DNA from: Oikopleura dioica
Taxonomy: Eukaryota; Chordata; Appendicularia; Copelata; Oikopleuridae
Assembly: GCA_907165135.1 (NCBI GenBank)
Contig: OU015569.1
Location: 11,408,501 to 11,472,500 of the forward strand
Direction: 5' to 3'
Length of the DNA stretch: 64,000 nucleotides
Shown here: in pieces, positions 35,659-45,706 of the stretch
Position numbering within the stretch: the first letter of the stretch is position 1
How the letters are laid out: each line of letters starts with the position of its first letter
Position numbers and translations under genes: made by a program
Notes under the pieces: generated by a model
The model's database searches: none
What the model saw: only the letters and a program-made list of their open reading frames with translations
Told to the model about the DNA's origin: nothing

Positions 35659-38600
35659 CTAACTCGCCCCTTTCTTTCGAATGGAGAAGAAGTTGAGGAG
35701 AGCCGAGTCCTTGGTTGATGACGATTCCGATCGTTTTTCGCCGCTGCCGTTGATTTTCTAAAAAGGCGAAAAGCTCGTTCGCCTCATCTTCCATTCCCCG
35801 AAGAGATCTTCTTATTTCTGCTCTTCTTCTTTCCGTGCTCATCTCTCTTTTTAGAAATTTGTTCTTCGAGTAGGACGATCTCTTGTTGAATCTCTGACTG
35901 ATTCAACTCCTGAGCGACTCGAGATGGACAAGTCTGATAATAAAAAAAGGGCAAAAAAGTGTTCTCGGTTCAAATGTTCAAAAAAGTGCGAATGAAGTGA
36001 ATCATTAGTTGCCCGTGTTTGCGCAGTCAGTCGTGGAGATGTCGGACTCGCGGAGGAGAGCTCCCTCCCTTAGTCCCGGACGCGCAGCTCTCCCACGCCC
36101 CCATTTTCTTATATCACCTTTCGCCCAAAAAATAACTGTCTTCTGCGATTTCCTGCTTATGCTCCGGAAGAAAAAACTTTTCAGAAGCCTTCTTTTCAAG
36201 AAAAAAAAATAATAAATAATAAGAAAAGACGTTGAAAATTGTCAATAAGGAAGTTTGAAAACGAGCGAAATTGAGTTTTTAGATGTCAAGTTTTTTCAGT
36301 CGCCTGTGGAGAAAACCTGAGTCAGGAGCCTTAGAAAGCTTTCATGAAAAAGCCGCGTAGCGGCTTTTATTCTTCAACGAAGCCGCAAAGCGCCTTCGCC
36401 AAAGTTTCCTTACTCAATCTATTTTTAATGTTTAGTAGTGCTCTTACAGTAGCAGCCCTTGAAAAACGCCCCATAACAGTTCGAAAAACCAGCGGCCCAG
36501 AACAGTAAGAAAACAAAAAGCCAGTCTGTGAATAACATCTGTCATTTTCGCTGTGGTCATGCACATATTTCGCGCGCACTGCAGCATAAACTTACACACA
36601 GTCAACAGTGCATGCGAAATAGAAATATAAAAAAAGAGAGAGGCTCTCTCTTCTTTTGCAAGTCGTCGAGCTGTTGCACCTGTTGAATAGGCAGGCCAAC
36701 TTTGATTACGGGCGCTGACGTTGAGCATTTAACCTTTGGGAAAGAAAAAAAAGTAAGAAGATAAAAAGTAACACATTCAGACGGGAGCTGAATTCAAACA
36801 AAAAAATGATGAATTTACGAAAAGTTAAAGAAGTCGAATACTCATGAAAACCGAGCTACTGAATCTGGGGTCGGCAACCTGTGTGGAAAACCTGAGTCAG
36901 GATTTAAAAAATACATAAACAAATGCTAACAATGGCGAAGCCGCTTTGCGGCTTCTTTGTTAAAAAAAGCCGCAATGTAGGTTTTCGTAAAGCGCTTTTC
37001 AAATCCTGACTCAGGTTTTCTACACAGGCTGCCGAGGAGCGCAGTACTGCATTCCTACAAACCTGAGTCAGGATTCGAAAAATGCATAAAAAGCTGATTA
37101 TAGCTAAGGCTCTTTGCGGCTTTATTTTTGTAAAAGCCGCTGCGCGGCTTTTCATTAAAGGTCTTTTCAAATCCTGACTCAGGTTTTCTACACAGGCTAC
37201 CGAGGAGCGCAGTACAGCATTCCTACATTATTACGGGCTTGTTACGGAAAATGATTAGCTGATCAATCAACGCATATAAAACAGCTTCATAAAAAGGTTA
37301 TTGCCACATTGTAGCGCGATGATTATTACTCTGACAGATTATTATTGTTTAGATCACATTTTATAACTTTGTGTTTTTGATTTTTCTAGCAACGCCCTCG
37401 CTCGCAGCCTGAAAATTGATTTGACCCACTGCCGGAGTGGAAATAACGTTTTTCTATTTACGGGTTAGCCACTCTCCAAAAAAGGGTGTATTGACACAAC
37501 CGTGCTGGGGACGGTTCAAACCACAGCCTTGTCCAATTCAGTTCGCTCCCGATTACACGCTCAATATTGAAGAAGAAAGAAATGGCATCATTAAAATATC
37601 GACTCTTATTCATCGCTTTTTTGATTGAATTCTCTTCTCCCCATTTTAATTAACCCACTCTAAGAAGGACGGTTTTAAGGGGGTACACGTCGAAAATCTT
37701 TATTTTCCAACAAGCTTTTCTTTGAAAGTTAATCAAGTGATACCCTTATCTCATTTTACCAATGAAATTCTATACAGTAGAATAACCCTAGCACGAACCC
37801 TAACCCTAACCCTAATCTGATCTTTTAATCTCGAAATAAAACCTCGATTTCGCTCATTTTCAAAGCTGATTAATAATCAGTGATTATTAACATAATTATC
37901 AATGTCATTTCTTTTGACAATTTTCTGGATAAAAAAACTTCCATTTAAAATAAATTCGCTTTGAAGGCCCTTAATTCAGGCAATTAAAACTGCCTGCTCT
38001 GCAATTAAAAAGTGTTTGTTTGTACATTCTTTCCCAAGAAAAAAGCGAAAATACGGAGCGTCAAAAATAAAAAATGCGCGTGGGAGCAAGCAGCGTCACC
38101 AGCGGAAGTTCAAGGCTAAAATTGCATGTTGCGCCTACCCAATTATTTGTCTTTTATGATTGCTGCTAATAAATCACGCTGCATGCATCATTTCCCAGAT
38201 GCGCCATGAATCCAGAGAAGTTAAATATTCTCTACCTTTTTCTCGGCGATTTCTTCAGCTGGAGCTGCGTTTTCGAGCATTTCTGGAGCCTGGCTCACTT
38301 CTTCGGACATTTTGCTTGATCTGAAAAACGGAAATAAGGAAAAAATAATTGAAAGTTTCTTTGAAAATGGGACAGGAAAAGGGGTGATTTTGTGCTTCAG
38401 CAAAAAGAATTGAACGTCTCCATTTCTTTCTCTCTTTTTTTTTTGGATTGATTTGGAGCTTTCAAAAAAATATCCATAGCGTACTGATTGAATATTTATG
38501 GGCGAGGAAAACCGCGATTCATAAATATGCCATAAGGGGTGATCTCTCGAGTTTTTTGAAGCAAAAGAGCCCGCTCTCTGGAGTTATCAATCATCACACT

Positions 38601-41600
38601 GCGGATGTTGGGCGAAAAAGCTGCACTTGCAGTAACAGCAATTTGCAGAGTTACGATTCCCTCGAGTTCAATTAGAGGAGAAACAATCTGGACAGGACTT
38701 TTAAAAAGGAAAAATTTCAGTATCGATCAAGGACGATCGCCCCGCCAGTCACTACTTTTCAAAGCGCTATAAAATTTTAACGAATAAAGATTTTTTCAAA
38801 TTTTTTTTTGTTTTGTAATTTTTGATCCCTTATCTATTTCTAGTGCAAAAATGAATAAAATCGTAAATAAGGAACTATCAAAAAATAGCATAATCAGCAA
38901 TCTAGTGGTGTGTGCAGTTCGCGCGCCACTAAGATTGTCCAAATTTATACAGTAACTAGCTCCGAATTTTTCAAAGACGAATATTTTCTGCTAGGAAAAG
39001 GTCTGAAAATATCATCCCTTTTTTCAAAAAAGACAAGATCGTGGCTAAATCGTCAATTTGGAACAAAAATTGGGGTGCGCGTAGTGGTCAAACCACTGTA
39101 CCCAGTACCAGGTCCGGACCAGTACCAAGCCCTAACCCTAGAAAATTAAGGGGGTGTGCATCTGAAAAAGAAAAAAGCCCGTCCAGATCATTGCTCCTCC
39201 CGGTCTCTCTCTCTTTTTTTATTTCAATCTCAAATTTGCGAATTTTCAATTTGCGGGTTTGTCCGTGCTTTATTATTTTTTTCTTCTCTGGCTCCGTTCA
39301 TCTCCCGTCTAACAAAGAGGCTACTCCTACAAGTATCTATTTTCAATGGTTGAGTACGCTGAAGAAAAAAAAATCGAGAAAAAAGAGGTCTTTTTATTAA
39401 ATTGTCGACGGTTAATCTATACTTTCTCAACTGGAGAGGAATTCTGATTTGCAACGAAATCAGCAACCCCTCAAATTGAGATTCGCATGACGTTCGTTCC
39501 CGCCAATTCCGCCTCTAATGCACAATTAAAATAGAATCATCATTTTCCTAATTATTCATATTCGCAAGAATATTGTTTTTAAACAGTCGTAGGGGCTAGA
39601 AATTGATGATCTTAAGATGACTTTTCCCTGAGCATTTATATAGTGACACCCTTATTTAGCAGTTCTAATTGATAAAATTTAATATTATTTTTTAATCTTT
39701 GAAGTGATTTTGTCCGAAAGTCTAATGCGATTATCACGCTAGAAAACCTAAACAAAAATCTAAAGATTGTCTATTCTTTTTGATAACAGAGTGATACCCT
39801 TAACTTTTTCTGAAAAAATAGAAGTAATAAAATTACAGTATAGTTCGGAGCTCGAAGTTTGGGAATATAAGGGGTTCACTATTTTAACTCATGAAAACTC
39901 ATGAAAATTGGCATTTCCAACATCTACCCCCTTAATCGTAAAACAAATAAGTTCTTTTTGTACCTGAAAATGGAACTTCGTCTTTTATGAAAAAGCTAGA
40001 TTCTAATTGAAACTGGAGTCACGTGACTTGAACTGTGGAGAAGCGAATACTCTAAGTAGAAAAAAGTCTGAATGGACAGAGAAGAAAAAACACTAAAGAG
40101 CTCAAACGAGCGGGGAATATTCGATTAATGTATAAATATGTAATTAAATGTTAAATTTTAAAGCATTGTTTCAAGCAGCAGAGTTCGGCGACCACAGTAA
40201 TTTTAGAAGCAGCAGAAAAAAGACGTGATTTTTGGATTGAAAAATTCTCTAATGTCACTAATGCAAATGCCCAAATGGTAATTTCGCTTTCTGCAAATTC
40301 ACTGCTTCGCAAACACAAACGGGCTTCACTCGCAGTGCCGATCGGATTAGCTTTTATTTAAAAAAAATGGAGAAAAAAGGGAACGCAATTTAAAATAACG
40401 ATGAAATAAATTATTATTATTGAGCTCGCTCTTATAAAAACGGAGATTGTTACTTCAAACACGCTCTAAAGGTCTCTCTTTTTGAAGAAACTCTCAAACT
40501 TGAAAAATCGTATTTTATTCGACTTCGCGCAGTGAGTGAGCGAGTAACTCCAAAAAAAGGGGGCTGGTTTTATGCTGATTCGAGCCCTTTGCTCGTTTCA
40601 CGGCTCGCTTGCCGGGAGATGCAAGAGTTGCTCTTCCCAGCAACTCTTTTGCGAGCTATTCAGGCGCAAACTAGTTCCTGTCCCTCTTCCATTTTCTGAT
40701 GTACTTACCTGGGCTCGACAACCTGTGGAGAAAGCTGAGTCAGGGTCCTGAAAGATATCTTATGAATAGCCGCGCTGCGGCTTTTTAAAACAAAGCAGCC
40801 GCGGAGCGGCTTCCCCAAAAGATCAAATATATTGAGATGGCAATTATGGCAAAGCCGCAACGCGGCTTCGTTTAAAAAAAAAGCCGCTACGCGGCTTTTC
40901 ATAAGTGCTTTTTTCAGGACCTTGACTCTGGTCTCTACACAGCTTGTCGAGTCCAGGTACTTACCCACTGTTTCGCCGCTTCTCGCTGCTCCTGGAAGAC
41001 TAGAAAAAAAAAAAAAGAAATTGAGTGAAAGGTTTGTTACTTTAATCGAACAATAAAATTGTTTGTGCGATTTACGTTTTTGGATTTGCTAAAAAGACTA
41101 AAGGAGAATCTCGAGCTCTTGGCCGATCCCCAGCGCGACGTTCTCATGGATTCTGACGCGCTAGAACCGTCACGTGACGGTGCCAACGAACTCATCATTG
41201 TCGCCGATAATGCCTGGTCAGTTGCGTCTTCGACTTCTTCGGCTGCCGGGTGATCTTCCGATTTTACTTGGAAAAGCTTTCCTAACATCCGTCGGCGTTT
41301 GATGATTGATCGGGCTTTGGAAGTTGAGCTTGCGCGGGTAACGCTGGCTTCGTGATCTTCTGATTTTGTCATTTTTGGAGAGGAACCGAGACTTGCCAGA
41401 AGACGCGCTTTTCGGGAGAAAAAGGATTTCCCTATAATTATTTTCTATTTTTGTTTTTTTTTAAGAATTTAAATATAAATTATAATATATAAGATGTTAT
41501 CGAATAAGTAGTAATAAAGACAATAAGACGATGAAATCACTTCACATTGTATTCAGGGTCATTGAATTTCAGGGTATGTTAAACAATTTCATAATCAATG

Positions 41601-42836
41601 GATATGGGGAACCACTAGAAAAAACAGAAATACATAGAGCTTCATTTTATACAGTCAATAATCTCAAACTTTGATATTCACGTTTACAGTAATGTTGTCA
41701 TTATGGACGATATGCCACTTGAAAGAGTTTATCATTTTGTAATTTTGAATGAAACTTTTAACCAGCTGTCGCTTTTATCCAAAAATCTAAGAAAAAGATG
41801 GCGCCCTAGAACCTACGATCTCAGCAGGTGATCGCTCGAAACAAACCACTTATAGTTTGGTTGCATAAAACGAACCACAGTGACTGGTAGCCTAGTTTGC
41901 TCTATCTGATGAAAAACTAGGACTTGTTTAAAATGAAACCAACAGTAAAAAAAAGGGGGAAATGTTTGACCACAAGCTGCGGAAGTGATTTTTTTTGATA
42001 GAAAAAATCCGCAACCTGCATCCGTCAGATTTGCGCTGGAAATGGCGCTTATCGAAAACTAATTCTGTAACACGCGCTGCAGATTGCAAAAAAAGACATG
42101 TTTGTGAAGGTCTGTTTACCTGATACCTGCGGCGGCGGGGATTTGGATTCTGACGGCGGCGACTTGGATAAACTGCTGAGTCGGGCGAGGCCTTTTGCTT
42201 TTCGCAAAAAACCACCACCACGAGGAGATTTTTTCTCTTCTTCGATTGATTCTTCGTCTTTTTCGCTTTTCGCCGACCTGGAAATGCTTCCAAGAAATTT
42301 CGCTTTTCGTAGAAAAGCATTTGGAGACTTTTTTTCTGTCTTTGGAGATTTTTCTTCAGCTTTTGGCGATTTCGTCAAGCTCCCAAGTTTGACCATTTTA
42401 GCGCGGCGGAGAAAAGAGTTTGGCGCTTTTGTTACGCGAATTTCGGGAATTTGCATTTTTGTGCTTTCTTCTGCTGCATTTACTGCTTTTGACAGAGGTC
42501 CCAATCTTCGGATAAGCCGCAGCTTTCTGATCAACGAAACTCCGTCTTTATTTGTTGTTTGGACGATTTCTAGCGGCTCTTCTTTTGGCGAACGAATTTT
42601 GATTCCTGAAAAAATGTTCTAAATTGAGGGTGGACTTGCTGTTGCTTACCGGATATAATCGAACGAGTTCTATTGCGAAGTTTTTGCGAAGCAGATAAAT
42701 TCCCAACTTCGAGACTTTCTTGAGAAGATCTGTCTTCTGAAGATGCGTCATCTTCTGACGAATTATCGGAGGAATCGGACGAGGAACCGGATGAACTCTC
42801 GAATGATCCACTGTCGCTTGAACAAGCAGAACCCAT
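35659..42836 (-). CDS. Predicted myristoylated FLRKAK-repeat protein
   Basis: Seven exons can be joined with consistent phase: 42650-42836, 42120-42605, 41076-41431, 40965-40999, 38236-38320, one ending at 35933, and 35659-35757. The N terminus MGSACSSDSG fits N-myristoylation plus a nearby palmitoylatable Cys. A Ser/Asp/Glu tract follows. The centre repeats a basic-hydrophobic unit with a Ser-Lys-Ser-Pro linker: SFLRRAKMVKLGSLTKSP, AFLRKAKFLGSISRSAKS, GFLRKAKGLARLSSLSKSP, SFFSRKARLLASLGSSP, and SRFSFSLFSKSKN. The last exon ends LLNFFSIRKKGAS, echoing the repeat. The composition resembles MARCKS (myristoyl anchor, acidic body, Ser-containing basic segment), without clear homology. Introns 4 and 5 hold MITEs. 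Exons 5-7 are tentative, and the exon 6 donor is unclear. Confidence 0.5.
36301..36400. mobile_element. MITE copy A, partial
   Basis: The left end carries CGCCTGTGGAGAAAACCTGA then GTCAGG, followed by the internal hairpin AGCCGCGTAGCGGCTTTT. The right inverted repeat is not found, so this copy is truncated. It lies in the long intron 5 of the gene at 35.7-42.8 kb. Confidence 0.6.
36865..37044. mobile_element. MITE copy B with 8-bp target duplication
   Basis: 180 bp. The left inverted repeat reads CTGGGGTCGGCAACCTGTG and continues through the palindrome CCTGAGTCAGG. The right end, read inward, is GGCAGCCTGTGTAGAAAACC plus the same palindrome. Flanking octamers are TACTGAAT (36857-36864) and TACTGCAT (37045-37052), seven of eight identical. 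Internal hairpin: GAAGCCGCTTTGCGGCTTC. An 8-bp duplication is typical of hAT-type elements. Confidence 0.75.
37055..37225. mobile_element. MITE copy C, tandem duplicate of B
   Basis: Begins CCTACAAACCTGAGTCAGG and ends with a right inverted repeat followed by GAGGAGCGCAGTACAGCATT, nearly the same flank as follows copy B (GAGGAGCGCAGTACTGCATT). The shared flank shows that this is a local tandem duplication of element plus flank rather than an independent insertion. Its internal hairpin is AAAGCCGCTGCGCGGCTTTT. Confidence 0.7.
37796..37815. repeat. Interstitial telomere-type tract
   Basis: Three consecutive CCCTAA units with a degenerate upstream copy (CCCTAGCACGAACC). It is the longest such tract in the window and lies about 60 bp from the dispersed motif TGATACCCTTAT. 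Confidence 0.65.
38321..40700. other. Repeat-rich intronic DNA, no gene seen
   Basis: If the seven-exon model is right, this is most of intron 4. It contains two copies of the motif AGTGATACCCTTA or AGTGACACCCTTA (about 39643-39656 and 39789-39801), TTAAGGGGGTGTGCATC at about 39146, CATCTACCCCCTTAAT at about 39921, a telomere-type CCCTAACCCTA at 39130, and a small inverted repeat AAGAGTTGCTCTTCCCAGCA near 40622. No exon on either strand can be supported. Confidence 0.4.
40701..40964. mobile_element. MITE copy D inserted on a splice donor
   Basis: Element 40709-40956 (248 bp) between exact octamers GTACTTAC (40701-40708 and 40957-40964). Inverted repeats read CTGGGCTCGACAACCTGTG from the left and CTGGACTCGACAAGCTGTG from the right, then GAGTCA-type palindromes. 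Internal hairpins include AAAGCCGCAACGCGGCTTC and AAAGCCGCTACGCGGCTTTT. On the minus strand the duplicated octamer is GTAAGTAC, directly after exon base 40965. The target was therefore a consensus 5' splice site. Confidence 0.85.
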
Positions 42837-42999
42837 TTCACTTTTTACTTTTTATTTCTCGATTTTGAAAAAAGATCCTCTTTTCTATAATTCCCGAAAA
42901 GGAGATTGGGTCACATGAGATTAGGAAATAGCGATTTGTCAATCAATTTGTGAATATTTCATGCGATAAATAAACTCTTTCAAAAGAATCCATCAAAAT
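42837..42999. promoter_or_regulatory. Short upstream region of the myristoylated gene
   Basis: Only about 160 bp separate the 43-kb gene's stop from the MGSACSS start. It is AT-rich, with TTTTCAAAATCGAG just before the ATG in gene orientation. The short spacing on one strand is compatible with an operon whose downstream member is trans-spliced. Confidence 0.3.
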
Positions 43000-44020
43000 T
43001 CAAGAGCGCTGGGGATGAACTACGAGACCCTCCCTCGTCAAACACCAATAAAGCAAAAAGTACCTCGTAGCTTGAGCCGTTTTGAGACTTGGCCGGAGCA
43101 GTGGAGTTTTCGAAGACGACGTCGCTGGTGGCAGGATCGCTCAAATCGCTCACTCGTCGGAGGGACTCCCCCGCTGGCTATGGAGCTTGCTCGGCGGATT
43201 GAGGAAAGACTTCGACGGAGATCTGCGGTGCTTCTTCGACGCAGAGGTGCTGGGCGGTCCGGGCCAGTGAAATCAGGACTTGGGGGCCCTAGAAGAAGTT
43301 AGATACCGAGGAGACCATTGATATGGACAGGCTTCTTTTCAAGAAGCTCCGCGGTATCCAATTTATTATGAAAAAAATGAAGAAGCCCATTTTTGCCAAT
43401 AAAAAGTACCTGCTATCCTGAGCATGACCATATCGTTAATCCTTTGAATATAATCAGGATCGAGCTCAAAATCTCTCGACTGTCTCCGTTTTTCTCGAAC
43501 CCGTTGTCTCTCCTCCCGCGCCTGCTCATCACTTTCCAGTTGTTTCCTTTTTGCAATATTATTTTTCAGTTAAAAATTCAGCGACACAATCATTGGCAAT
43601 TAAATGATACGGCGAAGTTGGATTCAAACTTACTGGATTTTCGCATTTTCAGCTTTGATTTTTTTCGGTTCTTTGGCGGCGGCGTTCTTTTATTTCTTCT
43701 ATATTTGAATTGACATTTCTGAAGAAGAAAAAAAATTAGCAGAATTTTCTAAGAAAAGATTCTGCAAGAAACAAGAAAACCTGTGTAGAAACCTGAGTCA
43801 GGGTCCTCAAAGAGCTTAGAATCATAGCCACCTTGCGGCTTTTTTTGACACGAAATTATTCGCTAAATTACCAGTCAAAAAAATACTTTTTGAGGACCCT
43901 GACTCAGGTTTCTACGCAGGTTGACGAGCCAAGAAAACAACCATTTCAACAACTGTACCTTGACTGTAATCTCTGTTTTCGCCGTAGTTCTCTTCGCTCA
44001 TCCCAACTCAACTCGACCAT
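43000..44020 (-). CDS. Basic helical phospho-site-rich protein
   Basis: Five exons by phase: 43959-44020 (MVELSWDERRELRRKQRLQS), 43634-43718 (NVNSNIEEIKERRRQRTEK), 43410-43546 (KQLESDEQAREERQRVREK, then FELDPDYIQRINDMVMLRIA), 43064-43288 (PAPLRRRSTADLRRSLSSIR, then RASSIASGG), and 43000-43019. Exon 2 stays open only if the T-run 43659-43665 is one base shorter, which gives TEKIKAENAKIQ and makes every junction fit. The RRRST, RRSLSS and RRASS sites look like targets of basophilic kinases such as PKA. The N-terminal half should be one long helix. Intron 1 holds a MITE. No family is recognised. Confidence 0.45.
43780..43929. mobile_element. MITE copy E with 8-bp target duplication
   Basis: 150 bp between octamers CAAGAAAA at 43772-43779 and 43930-43937. 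The left end is CCTGTGTAGAAACCTGAGTC; the right end read inward is GGCTCGTCAACCTGCGTAG then AAACCTGAGTCAGGG. The outer nine bases of the left repeat are missing. It lies in intron 1 of the gene at 43.0-44.0 kb. Confidence 0.75.
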
Positions 44021-44514
44021 TCCTCTTCTTCTTCTTTTCTAAATTTATCTTTTTTGGGCGGTGGAAGAGAAAAGAAAAATAAATCAAAATTGGAGGAAGC
44101 AACCCTCTTCCTTGATTTCTTTACTTTGACTCGCTATTTGCGCAGTGTCACGAACTAAACGAGCAGGAATGCAATTATCAACAGTCGAAAATACAAGCGC
44201 GGTCGGTTCTCTTCCTTGATCTCGTCTCTAAGCGCGCGCGTGTGTGTTAAAAAAGTGTGTGCCCAAAGTCAAGGACAAACGAAGGAACAGTAAACATGCG
44301 CAGATAAAAGATTTGAAACGCTTTTACAAGTCTTCTTCGACAACAACAATGCCCCTCCTGTGTCTCTCTTCAAACAGCGACTGTAAGAAGCAGCTTACTT
44401 CCGAAGGAGCAGGCTGCCTCAATAGAAGCCGCCTGTAATCTTCTCAAAAGCCAGTATCGAAAAGAAAGAGTGGCTAGGTACAATAAATCGAAGAAATAAG
44501 CCTTCTTTTCGACT

Positions 44515-44645
44515 CTAGCCTCGGGAACCTGTTTGGAAAATTTGAGTCAGGGTCCTGACTGAAGCTCTTTCGCGACCCTGAGTCAGGGTTAGGATTAGGG
44601 TCAGGGTCCCTGACTCAGATTTTCAACAAAGGTTGCTGAGTCCAA
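44515..44645. mobile_element. MITE copy F, compact
   Basis: Left CTAGCCTCGGGAACCTG and right (inward) TTGGACTCAGCAACCTTTG flank a very short core made of repeated GAGTCAGGGT and a TTAGGATTAGGGTCAGGG tract. No clear target duplication. The core shows how CCTGAGTCAGGG and TTAGGG-like units blend in this family. Confidence 0.6.
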
Positions 44646-45706
44646 TCTATTGTACTTTTTAGGAGAGAGCGGCAAAAATGCTCTTATCGAAAACGAACGG
44701 GATTGTCTTTATTCAGAAAATGTTCACCGTTTGTCACTAGCTGACTATCAAGCCGATATCTTTGCTTATTTTATTTTGGTTGCCTCGAACTGTAACTATC
44801 TCTATTGACAAATGTCACTTGAAGAAGGGGGCCATGCTCAGAGTACTGTTAGATGCTACAGCCCCGCGCCAGCATTTTTTTCCCACTAAGCGCTAAAGCC
44901 AGAAACAAATCTTCAAAATCTCCCTTTTGCTCTTTTTACACACGTCCTCAGAATTTATTCTCAGAAGTATTTGAACTTGACTTTATCTTAAATTTTATCC
45001 TGAAGAACTGACATCCTAATACGAGCTCTAACCCTAACCTCAAGAAAAATCTGCTGGTTATTTTGAGAGTTGGTCGAAAGTAACGATTAACGACATCTAC
45101 TCCCTTAAATTTGCACATTTCCAAACTTTCTCTTTCAAAAAACTCCTTAGTTTCTTCAAAAACTTCGGTTTTTTATTACCTTTGAATTCGAGGAAGACGA
45201 TCTCTTTTTTATGAAATTGAGAGTTAAACAAAGTGGTACCCTCGAAACGTGGAAATTAAAAAATCAAAAAAATGATATTTGGTAAATATTTGAAGTTTTT
45301 GGCGAAGGCGCCATGAACCGAAGTCCTTCGAATAAAATAAAAAATCACTGTCGACTTTGACATACCTTTCTCTTGTCGGCCTTGTGGTCGCGCTTTTTTG
45401 AGAATAATTCCAGCTTTTGGATGTTCTAGTGCTCTTGAAGGGAGAAACAAAGGAATGTGGTAGATGGTGGATCATCCATGATTCGCGCCTGCTCAACACA
45501 AAAGCTCAAAGAGCAACTGTTTTGATGAAGCGATTGTTACTTCGCCCTGCTTGTTTAAACATTCTCAGTCGAACGTACCCTGCATAACAGGAAATCGCCT
45601 TTGTCCACCCCAAAATCAACAAGAGTAAACGTTCACACGAGCTCACGCCAAATTACAGCGCAATTACCATGACATCTAAATGTACTCTATAATTTTATTC
45701 GCAAAT
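44646..45706. other. Gap with one possible exon
   Basis: Mostly AT-rich. A minus-strand stretch near 45359-45420 reads NIQKLELFSKKRDHKADKRK between TAG and a GTATGT donor, so it may be an orphan exon. It is similar in flavour to LLEEQISKKRDEHGKK near 35.9 kb. CTAACCCTAACCT at about 45027 is another telomere-like motif, and CATCTACTCCCTTAAAT at about 45090 belongs to the dispersed TTAAGGGGGT group. Confidence 0.3.

Noticed and set aside
36340-37150. GCCGC-GCGGC hairpins followed by T-runs as bacterial-type terminators
   Set aside because: They occur only inside a eukaryotic MITE family, in both orientations, so intrinsic termination is not a sensible reading.
36904-37170. Minus-strand frame across MITE copies B and C
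   Set aside because: Low-information translation of inverted repeats; similar frames appear in every copy by chance.
40693-40712. U1 snRNA 5' end (TACTTACCTG)
   Set aside because: The match is the reverse complement of a splice donor inside a target duplication; no Sm site or snRNA structure follows.
40705-40968. Minus-strand 87-residue frame through MITE copy D
   Set aside because: It consists of the transposon's inverted repeats and hairpins read through; no protein features, and it starts on exon sequence at a splice donor.
43015-43302. Arg-rich plus-strand frame opposite the 43-kb gene
   Set aside because: The minus-strand reading has consistent phases over five exons; this frame is its antisense.
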